Below are positions 32,694-40,612 of a stretch of DNA of 64,000 nt, in pieces. This DNA is from CAVWSM01 sp963799425 (GTDB lineage: Bacteria; Actinomycetota; Actinomycetes; Jiangellales; Jiangellaceae). Where the stretch lies: contig CAWCXA010000012.1 of the NCBI GenBank assembly GCA_963799425.1, positions 1 to 64,000 of the forward strand, in the 5' to 3' direction. The position numbers were made by a program, and so were the translations under genes. The stretch's first letter is position 1. Each line of letters starts with the position of its first letter. The notes below the pieces were generated by a model. That model was not told where the DNA came from. It did not search any database and saw only the letters and a program-made list of their open reading frames with translations.

Positions 32694-32990
32694 ATGCGGT
32701 CGATGGACTTCGGGTTCGAAGGTCCCGTCGTCGAGTGGCGTGGCCCCGCGCCGTTCTACTTCGTAGCCATCCCGGAGGACGAGAGCGCCGACATCAAGTT
32801 CGCCGCCAAGGGGAGGAAGTACTGGGGCCAGGTGCCGGTGATGGTGCGCATCAACGACGTTGAGTTCACGACTGCGCTGTTCCCCAAGGACGGCCGCTAC
32901 CTCCTTCCCCTGAAGGACGTGGTCCGCAAGTCCGCAGGGATCGAGGTAGACCAAGTTCTGGTAGTGGGCCTGAGCATCGGACGTGAGTAG
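32694..32990 (+). CDS. DUF1905 small beta-barrel protein
   Basis: 98 aa, ATG 32694 (ATG 32703 also possible). FEGPVVEWRGPAPFYFVAIP, WGQVPVMVRINDVEFTTALF, and YLLPLKDVVRKSAGIEVDQV give the DUF1905 double-psi-like barrel, usually found alone or fused to YdeI/OmdA domains. No catalytic residues known. No weak terminator or operon partner seen. Confidence 0.88.
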   Translation: MRSMDFGFEGPVVEWRGPAPFYFVAIPEDESADIKFAAKGRKYWGQVPVMVRINDVEFTTALFPKDGRYLLPLKDVVRKSAGIEVDQVLVVGLSIGRE

Positions 32991-33216
32991 AGGAGATCGC
33001 CCGGCGTTCAGACGAGTGCTCTGAAGCGGCGGAAAGACGCACCCACATCGCTGCAGATCCGGTAGTTGGCGATGGTGGTCGAAGCAGCCATTGCGTGCTT
33101 AGAGACGGTTTCAGAAGGCCGTGGGCCTCCGCCTTTCGTGAGGTGTACCAGCCAGCCCCGCGCGGAGCGAGGCGCCATCGTCGAGCTGCGTTGCGCTGCG
33201 GGTGATGGAACCGGCA

Positions 33217-34410
33217 CTACCGCTCGGGCGACACTATGCTGCCGGGGCCTTCGAGTGGGATCTTGACCAGCACCGTGGTGCCGTTGCCGGCGGGGCTGGT
33301 GACCTGCAGCGTGCCGCCGAGCGCTTCGATTCGATCGCTGAGCCCGAGCAGTCCGGACCCCTGGCCGAGGTCGGCCCCGCCGATGCCGTCGTCGCGGATC
33401 GCCAGTTGCAACGTCGCGTCCTGGGTATCGACTTCGACGTGCACGACGGATGCGTGCGCGTGTTTGGCGGCGTTGGTCAACGCTTCTGACACCACGTAGT
33501 ACGCGGCGACCTCGACTGGCTCTGGCAGCCGTCGCTCGGTGTGCAGGTCGAGCTCGACCGGTACCGCCGAACGGCGCCGTAGCACTTTGAGTGCCGGCTT
33601 CAGCCCGCCCTCGGACAGGATCGCGGGGTGAATGCCGTGGGAGATCTCGCGCAACTCGTCGAACACGCTGCTGAGCCCGTCGGCGACGCGCGCCAACGCA
33701 CCTTCGAGCTCGCCGAGCTGCGGGGGCACAGTCGCCTGCGCCGCGCGCACCTCCAAACCGAGCGATACTAGCTGCTGTTGGATGCCGTCGTGCAGATCGC
33801 GCTCGATCTGCCTACGCGTCTGATCGGCGGTGGCGACGATCCGCGCCCGCGAGGCCATCAGCTCGGCGCGGCTCTGCGCGTTCGCGATCGCGGTTGCCAT
33901 CAGCTCGGTGAAGTTGGCCAGGCGCGCCTCGATGTCCGCCGGCAGCGGCTGCTCCGGCGTCCCGCCCGCGATCAGCAGACCCCAGAGGCGCCCCTCGACG
34001 ATGACCGGCGCCCCGACGCCTGAGCCGACCCCCTCCGGCCGGACTCCACCAATCGGACCGGAGACATCGGCAAGGCTGAGCCGGGCCGGACGGCCGGTCT
34101 CGAAAACGAGCGTGCCGAGGTTCTTCCCGCCAAGGGCCCACCGGCTGCCAACGGGGAAGTGGTCGCCTGCGCGGTCCGAGCCGGCCACGATGGTCAACGT
34201 GCCGTCGGGCTCATAGCGACCCATGGCCACGTATTCGACCGAAAACAGCCTACCGGTCTCCTCGACAACGGCGGCGAACAACTCCTCCGGAGGCACCCCG
34301 CGCGCCACCAGCGTCGCGACCCGCCGCAACGCCGCCTGCTCCTCGGCCAGCAGCCGCAACTGTTCACCGCTCAACCGCGCTCGCCACCCTGTTGCGACCG
34401 CGCGCCACAC
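33217..34410 (-). CDS. GAF-domain sensor histidine kinase (HisKA_3/NarX type), orphan
   Basis: 397 aa, GTG start. A GAF domain (about residues 25-185: RVATLVARGVPPEELFAAVV, GAPVIVEGRLWGLLIAG) senses a ligand or redox state. HisKA_3 dimerisation region about 205-270 with phosphoacceptor in RRQIERDLHDGIQQQLVSLG. HATPase domain to the end: N box SEALTNAAKHAHAS, G1 IRDDGIGGAD, G2 GSGLLGLSDRIEALGG. No membrane helix, so cytoplasmic. No response regulator with a receiver domain lies in the window; the LuxR proteins here lack one. Confidence 0.93.
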   Translation of the reverse strand: MWRAVATGWRARLSGEQLRLLAEEQAALRRVATLVARGVPPEELFAAVVEETGRLFSVEYVAMGRYEPDGTLTIVAGSDRAGDHFPVGSRWALGGKNLGTLVFETGRPARLSLADVSGPIGGVRPEGVGSGVGAPVIVEGRLWGLLIAGGTPEQPLPADIEARLANFTELMATAIANAQSRAELMASRARIVATADQTRRQIERDLHDGIQQQLVSLGLEVRAAQATVPPQLGELEGALARVADGLSSVFDELREISHGIHPAILSEGGLKPALKVLRRRSAVPVELDLHTERRLPEPVEVAAYYVVSEALTNAAKHAHASVVHVEVDTQDATLQLAIRDDGIGGADLGQGSGLLGLSDRIEALGGTLQVTSPAGNGTTVLVKIPLEGPGSIVSPER

Positions 34411-34782
34411 GCAAAAGCGCCGCCATCGCCAGCTCCCGCACGCGTCGCGGCGTCATCCGCGGCAAGTCGGCGGGAACCGGCAGAGTGCCGCCGTCGTGCC
34501 CGGCCCAACGCGGTTCGCCTGCTGTTCGCCCGCTGTTCGCCGACCCGTCCCGGCCTCCACAAGCACAGTTCAGCAGGCATCACGGACTCCCACAAGCGCG
34601 CGCAAGAACGAGCGCTCAGGGTCTGTCCCATCGCGGTAGGCGTGTGCGGACCAGGGATGTGACGCCGCGCGGTGGCACGCGACCATCAGGGATTGTTGGG
34701 TGGAGTTCCGGTGACCGGTGCGCCCGGCCTAGCCTCCTTGGTGGGAGGCTTGTTCCCGCGACACACCGACGGAGGGTGCGCC

Positions 34783-35391
34783 ATGTTCGTCCAGGTCATC
34801 CAGGGCAGGACCTCACAGCCGGAGGCACTCGTCGAGGCGTTCGCCCGGTGGAGGGCGGATCTGTCGCCGGGTGCCAGCGGCTGGCTCGGCTCGACCGGCG
34901 GGATCACCGAGGACGGCAGGTTCATCGCCGTGGCTCGCTTCGAGTCCGAGGAGGCGGCCCTGGTCAACAGTGCGCGGCCGGAACAGGACGCGTGGTGGTC
35001 GGAGACCGCGAAGCTGCTCGACGGCGAGGCCACCTTCCGCAACAGCACCGATGTCGAAGTGGACGTGCATGGCGACCCCGATCGCGCGGGCTTCGTGCAG
35101 GTCATGCAGGGCCGCGGGAGCGACCCCGACCGGGCCAAGCAGTTGATGGCCCAGGATGCCGACAAGTGGGCGGCGTTCCGACCCGACGTGATCGGCAGCG
35201 TCGCGATCGGCCACGACCAGGGTGCCTACACGATGGTCATGTACTTCACCTCCGAGGCCGAGGCCCGCGATGGTGAGCGCAAGGAGCCACCGCCGGAGTT
35301 GCAGGCACAGATGGACGAGATGAACAAGCTCAACATCGGCGAACCGGCGTTCTTCGACCTCAAGCAACCAATCCTCAGTTCGCCGGACTGA
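34783..35391 (+). CDS. Protein with two ABM-like (dimeric alpha-beta barrel) repeats
   Basis: 202 aa from ATG 34783, eight bases after GGAGGG. Two related halves: FVQVIQGRTSQPEALVEAFA (residue 2) and FVQVMQGRGSDPDRAKQLMA (about residue 98), each with a beta strand then helix and a later strand (RFIAVARFESEEAA; YTMVMYFTSEAEARDGE). This is an internal duplication of a ferredoxin-like ABM fold, which is usually a homodimer; here one chain may form the barrel. Enzymatic role unproven. Confidence 0.8.
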   Translation: MFVQVIQGRTSQPEALVEAFARWRADLSPGASGWLGSTGGITEDGRFIAVARFESEEAALVNSARPEQDAWWSETAKLLDGEATFRNSTDVEVDVHGDPDRAGFVQVMQGRGSDPDRAKQLMAQDADKWAAFRPDVIGSVAIGHDQGAYTMVMYFTSEAEARDGERKEPPPELQAQMDEMNKLNIGEPAFFDLKQPILSSPD

Positions 35392-35414
35392 GCCGCCGCG
35401 CGAAGCCCGGCGGG
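35392..35414 (+). terminator. Hairpin after the ABM-like gene
   Basis: CCGCCG and CGGCGG separated by nine bases directly after the stop codon. Short GC stem, no U tract. Confidence 0.4.
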
Positions 35415-35874
35415 GCGCGCGTCCCCCGCCTCCCATCACTCGCCACATGACTACTCGCGGCGGAAAGACGTACCTACAACCAGGCATGCAACGACGTCAT
35501 GGCTGGAGCGACAGGTCGCACAGTCGTCGGGCGAGGCCAGTGTGTGCCACTAGGCAGTCCAGTGACGGACGTAGTAGGCGATCAACTGCCCCACGGCGGC
35601 CTTCAGTAGTCAGCCGAGGACGGGGACGACTCGTCGCGGCGCCTTCTTCTGCTTCGGCGGAGGGCCAAACGTGTCGACGAGCGCACCCGATCGCTGTGCA
35701 TCTGAAGTAGGTAGTCAGCGGACACCGGCTCCACAAGATCCGGTCGAGATCGACCACGACGGTCGCTCAGCCGGGGCCGGTCGATGGATCGCGAAAACGC
35801 GATCGCCCGGCTGGATCCCGCGTTGCTTGAGCACTGAGATCCGACCGGGCGGGCGAGTTGCTGCTTTCGTTGGG
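35415..35874. other. Stretch without recognised gene
   Basis: No convincing frame on either strand. A minus-strand frame (about 35497-35757) is arginine-rich and unlike its neighbours. Confidence 0.45.
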
Positions 35875-37386
35875 TTAGGCGCCGCCAGGTACGCCGGGCT
35901 GCGTGGTGATGTCGGCCTTGCCGGCATTGACCAACACCAGAACGGCCACGAACGCCGCGGCGATCAGCCCGACCCCGATCCAGAACGCGACGTGATAGCC
36001 GTGGATCGCGGCGGGCGGATTGAACGCGGACGGTGAGAGGTCATGGGCCACGACATAGGACGCGACCGCGCTCGCGTAGAACGTGTTCAACAGCGCCGTG
36101 CCCAGCGACCCGCCGATCTGTTGGGTCGAGTTGAGCACCGCGCTGGCGACTCCCGCGTCGTCGTCATTCACCCCGGTGAGCGCGAGGCTCGAGAGCGGCA
36201 CCAACACCAGTGCCAGGCCGACGCTCATCAGTAGCTCTCCGGGCAGAACGGTGGTAACCCAGCTGCTGGTGTCGGAGATGCGAGTGAAGGTGGCCAGACC
36301 GATGGCAGCCATAGCGAGCCCGATCAGCATGAGTGGCTTGGGTCCGGTGCGCGGTAGCAGGCCCGACACCACGCCCGAGGTGACGATGATGCCGGCGCTG
36401 AACGGCAGGAATGCGATGCCCGACTTGAGTGCGCTGTAGCCCAGGTTGTACTGGAAGTAGTAACTGAGGAACAGGAACATCGCGAACAGTCCGGCGAAGA
36501 CCAGCAGCGAGGCGAGATACGAGCCGCCGCGATTGCGCTCAAGCACCACCCGCATCGGCAACAGCGGGCTCGTCGAACGCAACTCGACGAGCACGAACGC
36601 GACCAGCAAGATGCCGGCGCCCACGAGAAGGCTGATGACCTCGATCGAGAGCCAGCCGACACCGGTCTTGGCCGCTTGGGTGAATCCATACACGAGGGCG
36701 ACCAGCCCGGCCGTGCCGAGGATCGCGCCCGGGATGTCATACGAGCTCCCGCCCCCGGACTTGCTCTCGGTGACCAGGATCGAGCCGGCAATGAATGCCA
36801 CAATCGCGATCGGCACATTGATCAGCAGGCACCAGCGCCACGACGCGTACTCGGTCAGCGTGCCGCCCAGGATCAAGCCGATCGCAGCGCCACCTCCCGA
36901 GATGGCGCCGTAGACCGCGAACGCCCGAGCCCGCTCCTTCACCTCGGTGAAGGTCACCGAGATCAGTGACAAGGCAGCCGGCGCAAGCAGCGCCGCGAAC
37001 GCGCCCTGGAGGGCCCGGGCGCCGAAGAGCGTCGCGCCGTTCTGCGCCGCACCGCCGAGCGCCGACGCCGCAGCGAACCCGAGTAGCCCGACCAGGAAGC
37101 TCCGCTTACGGCCGGTGTAGTCGGCGATCCGTCCGCCCAGTAGCAGCAGGCCACCGAACGCGACGGTGTAGGCGGTGATCGTCCACTGCCGATCAGCGTC
37201 GGAGATACCCAGGTCGCGTTGCGCCGAGGGCAGCGCAATGGTCACGACGGTGCCGTCGAGCACCACCATCAGTTGAGCGGTCGCTATCACCGCCAGGGCC
37301 CACCATCGGCGGCTGGGTGGCTCTTCGATAGTCCCCTCGTGGCCCTCTCGCTTGCCTTCGGCGGCCAGCTCGGCGTCTGAAGCCAT
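35875..37386 (-). CDS. DHA2-type MFS drug exporter (EmrB/QacA family)
   Basis: 503 aa with 14 helices, the DHA2 topology. ATG 37386, seven bases after GGAAGGAA. Motif D1 in helix 1 (VVLDGTVVTIALPSAQRDLG), motif A GGRIADYTGRKRSFLVGLLG, motif C-like AISGGGAAIGLILGGTL in helix 5. Proton-driven efflux of hydrophobic cations or antibiotics is the usual activity. Last gene of the minus-strand set headed by the 926-aa LuxR gene; 36 bases after the broken reductase. Confidence 0.93.
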   Translation of the reverse strand: MASDAELAAEGKREGHEGTIEEPPSRRWWALAVIATAQLMVVLDGTVVTIALPSAQRDLGISDADRQWTITAYTVAFGGLLLLGGRIADYTGRKRSFLVGLLGFAAASALGGAAQNGATLFGARALQGAFAALLAPAALSLISVTFTEVKERARAFAVYGAISGGGAAIGLILGGTLTEYASWRWCLLINVPIAIVAFIAGSILVTESKSGGGSSYDIPGAILGTAGLVALVYGFTQAAKTGVGWLSIEVISLLVGAGILLVAFVLVELRSTSPLLPMRVVLERNRGGSYLASLLVFAGLFAMFLFLSYYFQYNLGYSALKSGIAFLPFSAGIIVTSGVVSGLLPRTGPKPLMLIGLAMAAIGLATFTRISDTSSWVTTVLPGELLMSVGLALVLVPLSSLALTGVNDDDAGVASAVLNSTQQIGGSLGTALLNTFYASAVASYVVAHDLSPSAFNPPAAIHGYHVAFWIGVGLIAAAFVAVLVLVNAGKADITTQPGVPGGA

Positions 37387-37421
37387 GATCAAACGTTCCT
37401 TCCCAGCAAGATTGTCTCGGG

Positions 37422-37989
37422 CTAGGCGGCTTGAGTGACGTGCCGCAGGGGCGCCAGCGCCTGGCTCCAGGCAATGACCTCGCCGAAAGCGTGTCGAGCA
37501 CCTGGGCCTGATGCACTGGGTCTGAGTTCGGTGAAGTTTCAAAATCGGTGAACAACGAGGGAGTTGCGTTAGTCCGGACGTCGGCCATCTGCAGCTCACC
37601 GGCGACCAAGCGGAGATGTACGGCCACTCGGGCGCCGCCAACGGTGCCGAAGGTGACGACACCAATTGCCTTGCTGTTCCACTGGGCGTAAAGGAAGTCG
37701 ATGGCGTTCTTCAACACACCTGACGTCGAGTGGTTGTACTCGGGGGTGACGAAGACGAACCCGTCGAACCGGCCGATGGTCGCTGCCCACTCCTGGGTGT
37801 GCGCGTCTGGTACTGCCCCATGCTCGGGGGCAGCGGCTCTGTTCAGGTGTGGAAGCGGGTAGTCGGCGAGGTCGACCAGCTCGAAGTCGGCTCGCTGCGC
37901 CGACCTGCCTCGTCCATCACCGAGCGAGCCACCGGACCGCCTCGCCGCCCGAGGCGGGTGCTTCCGAGGATCACACCCATTCGGGTCAT
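37422..37989 (-). pseudogene. NADPH-dependent FMN reductase, two single-base deletions
   Basis: From ATG 37989: MGVILGSTRLGRRGGPVARS (flavodoxin-fold FMN-phosphate loop GSTRxGR), then after a lost base near 37900 ADFELVDLADYPLPHLNRA, FVFVTPEYNHSTSGVLKNAI (the PEYNHS FMN-ring motif) and GVVTFGTVGGARVAVHLRLV. A second lost base near 37480 separates the final helix EVIAWSQALAPL. Corrected length about 188 aa is normal. Would reduce FMN or quinones. The sense is well kept apart from the two indels. Confidence 0.75.
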
Positions 37990-38003
37990 GTCAGTTCCTC
38001 CAG

Positions 38004-39089
38004 TCACGGGTGGACCTGCGAGCCGGTGCCGAGGTCGAGGCGAATCGACTCCAGGACCACGAGCGTGGAGCTGGTGGTGAACACGTCCGCCGCCGCCAGC
38101 ACGCCGGTGTACTTCGCGATGACCGGCGCGGCGGCGTAGTCGGTGACCGCGTCGAGGTAGGCCTTCACCGCGGCCCAGCCGTTCTCGCCGTACTTCTGGA
38201 AGTACGGCGTCGGGTCGACCGTGCCGAGCGCTGTCCTGGCACTGGCGGCGATGTCGGCGACGTACCGCTGGTGCAGGCCGACGTCGCCGCGAGTGCCGAG
38301 CCTACCCACGTGTCCGCCGATGAAGTGCTTCCACGGGTAGGACAGTGCGGTGGTCGGGGCCGCGATGTAGCCGGGCACGTCTCCGCTGAGGTTGAGGTTG
38401 TAGATGGGCACCCAGCCGGAGTTGACGATGTCGACGAGCATGAGGGTGTCGTGGTCCGGAAAGTGGATGTAGATGTTGTCCGGCGTGTGGTTGGAGCCGT
38501 GCCAGGCCAGCCGGACGCGTTCACCGCCGATGTGCAGGGTGTAGCGGTCCTGGAAGGTCACCTTCGGCGCGGGCCTGGTCGGGTCGTTGTCGCGCAGCAG
38601 GAGCCGGCGTGTGTCCTCGTGCCCGATGCGCACGACGTTCCTGCCGAACAACGAGGACGCGCCGGCGTGGTCGGCGTGGTGGTGCGAGTAGACAAGGTGC
38701 GTCACCGTGTTGCTCACGCCGTTGGCGGCGGCGATCTCGTTCACGGCCCGCTGCAGGTTGTGGCCGATGGTCGGGGGTGCGTCGAACAGCACGACGCCGT
38801 CCCGGGTGGTCAGGAACGCCGACTGGTAGGTGCCGTCCGTGACCCAGTAGAGGTTCCGCTTTACGCGTGCGACGTAGTATCCCTGGTCGTTGAGGGCGGG
38901 GCCGAGCGATGACCGCGGGATTGGCGCGTAGTCCGGCAGGGCTGGGGCGCTGGCAGCGCCGGCCGACGCCGACTCGCCCAGCGCGCCATGCATGACAGCC
39001 GCGATCGACGACGCGCCCACGACCGCCGCAGTGCCGGTGAGGAACGACCGCCGGCTCGTGGCTGAGGCGCCCGAGGTGGATGGTGTCAC
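38004..39089 (-). CDS. Tat-exported metallo-beta-lactamase-fold hydrolase
   Basis: 361 aa, GTG start. Twin-arginine signal SRRSFLTGTAAVVGASSIAA at residues 12-31. MBL fold: FDAPPTIGHNLQRAVNEIAA, metal motif YSHHHADHAGASSLFG (H-x-H-x-D-H), downstream His in LAWHGSNHTPDNIYIHFPDH and Asp in LMLVDIVNSGW, late His in HFIGGHVGRLG. Extracytoplasmic hydrolase of unknown substrate, possibly quinone- or lactone-like. Part of the apparent LuxR-governed block, followed after 14 bases by the FMN reductase. Confidence 0.9.
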   Translation of the reverse strand: MTPSTSGASATSRRSFLTGTAAVVGASSIAAVMHGALGESASAGAASAPALPDYAPIPRSSLGPALNDQGYYVARVKRNLYWVTDGTYQSAFLTTRDGVVLFDAPPTIGHNLQRAVNEIAAANGVSNTVTHLVYSHHHADHAGASSLFGRNVVRIGHEDTRRLLLRDNDPTRPAPKVTFQDRYTLHIGGERVRLAWHGSNHTPDNIYIHFPDHDTLMLVDIVNSGWVPIYNLNLSGDVPGYIAAPTTALSYPWKHFIGGHVGRLGTRGDVGLHQRYVADIAASARTALGTVDPTPYFQKYGENGWAAVKAYLDAVTDYAAAPVIAKYTGVLAAADVFTTSSTLVVLESIRLDLGTGSQVHP

Positions 39090-39131
39090 CGTGTCTCCCT
39101 TCAGGTGAATCGCAGGAACTACCTCGCAGGG

Positions 39132-40049
39132 TCACGCTGTTTGGGCGTGGCTCGGCGAGTGGGCGAGTTGGGCCTTCAAAAAGTCTGATGCCCGGTCGAG
39201 CGCCGCTCCTGCCTCATCGAGGAGGCCCGCGTACGCCTGGAAGACGTGCGGGACGCCTGCGGTGACATCGAGCGTGACTGGGACATCGGAGATGGCTGCC
39301 CGTGCGGCGAGCCGGAGAGCGTCACTGAGGAGGATCTCGTGGGAACCAACTTGGATGAGAAGCGGAGGCAACTCCCTGAGATCACCGAAGATCGGGCTGA
39401 TCAAGGGGTCAGAGGCGTCGGCCCCGCCCACATAGTCCGGAACCCGAGCACGGAGCCCGTCGGGAGTGAGGAGTGGGTCGACCTTCCGCTTCTCGGCGAG
39501 TGTCTCTCCCGACAGCGTCAGATCTACGTAGGGCGACATCAAGAACCCACAGGACGGCAGGGGCACGCCGGCTTCCCGTAAGGCGAGGAGCAGGGCCACT
39601 GCCAGCCCGGCCCCCGCTGACTCGCCCGCGAGGGCGATCTGAGCTGGGGCAATGCCCTGAGCGAGTAGTCCAACGTATGCGGCTCGAGCGTCTTCGACCG
39701 CGGCCGGATATGGGTGTTCGGGAGCTAGTCGGTACTCGAGCGTGATGGCCTTGGCGCCCGTTCTTCGAACTAGATCACCCACCAGGGGAACGGTCGCTGC
39801 CGCATAGCCGATGACGTAGACACCCCCGTGAAAATAGAGGATCACATTCTCGGCCTCGTTGCCCTGGATGGTGACCTCGACGCCAGGGATACCACCGATC
39901 TCAACCGAACTCTGCTGGACACCTGGAGCCACCGGCACCTGTGCCATGAGTTCGCTGAACGCAGCCCGCAGTGTCGGGACATCCGCGCTGGTGTCGAGCC
40001 CGCCCTGGCGCAAGATGGCATCCAACTGAAGCTGCTGCTGTTTGCTCAT
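39132..40049 (-). CDS. HSL-family (type IV) esterase/lipase
   Basis: 305 aa from ATG 40049, five bases after AGAGGT. Oxyanion motif YFHGGVYVIG (HGG at 74-76), nucleophile Ser144 in IALAGESAGAGLA, acid Asp in VDPLLTPDGLRARVPDYVGG/SDPLISPIFG region and His in AGVPHVFQAYAGL near the end. Cleaves short-chain acyl esters, possibly detoxifying or feeding acyl compounds to the exported hydrolase next door. 42 bases before the MBL gene, same strand. Confidence 0.92.
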   Translation of the reverse strand: MSKQQQLQLDAILRQGGLDTSADVPTLRAAFSELMAQVPVAPGVQQSSVEIGGIPGVEVTIQGNEAENVILYFHGGVYVIGYAAATVPLVGDLVRRTGAKAITLEYRLAPEHPYPAAVEDARAAYVGLLAQGIAPAQIALAGESAGAGLAVALLLALREAGVPLPSCGFLMSPYVDLTLSGETLAEKRKVDPLLTPDGLRARVPDYVGGADASDPLISPIFGDLRELPPLLIQVGSHEILLSDALRLAARAAISDVPVTLDVTAGVPHVFQAYAGLLDEAGAALDRASDFLKAQLAHSPSHAQTA

Positions 40050-40252
40050 CAGTACCTCTCCCGTCTCGGAGTCGGCTGGCGCGAGACTGTCCCACGTTGA
40101 CGTCGCGCCGATACGAGGTGCTCGATCGATCGAAATCGTGACTGCACGTCGACTCACCTGGTGTCGACGCTCTTGCGTGCGCCTTACGATCGCCTTGACC
40201 TAGGTGAGCTGTCCTCACCGGATGATGGTGATTCCCCACCCCCGCGGGGGTG

Positions 40253-40543
40253 TCAACGAGGCGCAGGGTCAGGTGGTGAGGCGTCATCGCCCTGTTCAGG
40301 CCGCCGCGGTCTCGGCCTGATCTGGCGCAGTTCGAGAAGCTCGAGGCCGAGCGCTTCGATCTGGGCAACGACGCCGAACACCGCGGACCGATCTTCAAGC
40401 AAGCCGGTGAGCACGGTCTCGCTGCCCTTCAGCTCAGACACCATCGTGGGGAAGGCGGACAGAGCGGTAGCTCCGAGCCGACCCCTTATCCGTATCGTGT
40501 ACAAGCCCGGCGGTGCGGCCACGCGATCATCGTGCAGCCCCAC
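40253..40543 (-). CDS. Small conserved actinobacterial protein of unknown function
   Basis: 96 aa, GTG start. GLYTIRIRGRLGATALSAFP and MVSELKGSETVLTGLLEDRS, VFGVVAQIEALGLELLELRQ has the beta-alpha-beta layout of a small protein often found next to LuxR/MalT regulators, which may contribute to signalling. The last 20 residues are Pro/Arg-rich. Sits 69 bases after the LuxR stop, same strand. Confidence 0.65.
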   Translation of the reverse strand: MGLHDDRVAAPPGLYTIRIRGRLGATALSAFPTMVSELKGSETVLTGLLEDRSAVFGVVAQIEALGLELLELRQIRPRPRRPEQGDDASPPDPAPR

Positions 40544-40612
40544 CTAGTGAGCCGGCTACGCCGGAATCTGGTGATCGCGTGCACGCCGGTGCTCGCGCTA
40601 TTTCGGCGATGT

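Noticed and set aside
33008..33217. 69-codon minus-strand frame downstream of the histidine kinase
   Set aside because: No ribosome site, no family and atypical composition. Left as intergenic.
35875..37665. Longer start for the MFS exporter
   Set aside because: The extra 93 codons overlap the FMN-reductase remnant in another frame. ATG 37386 has its own Shine-Dalgarno.
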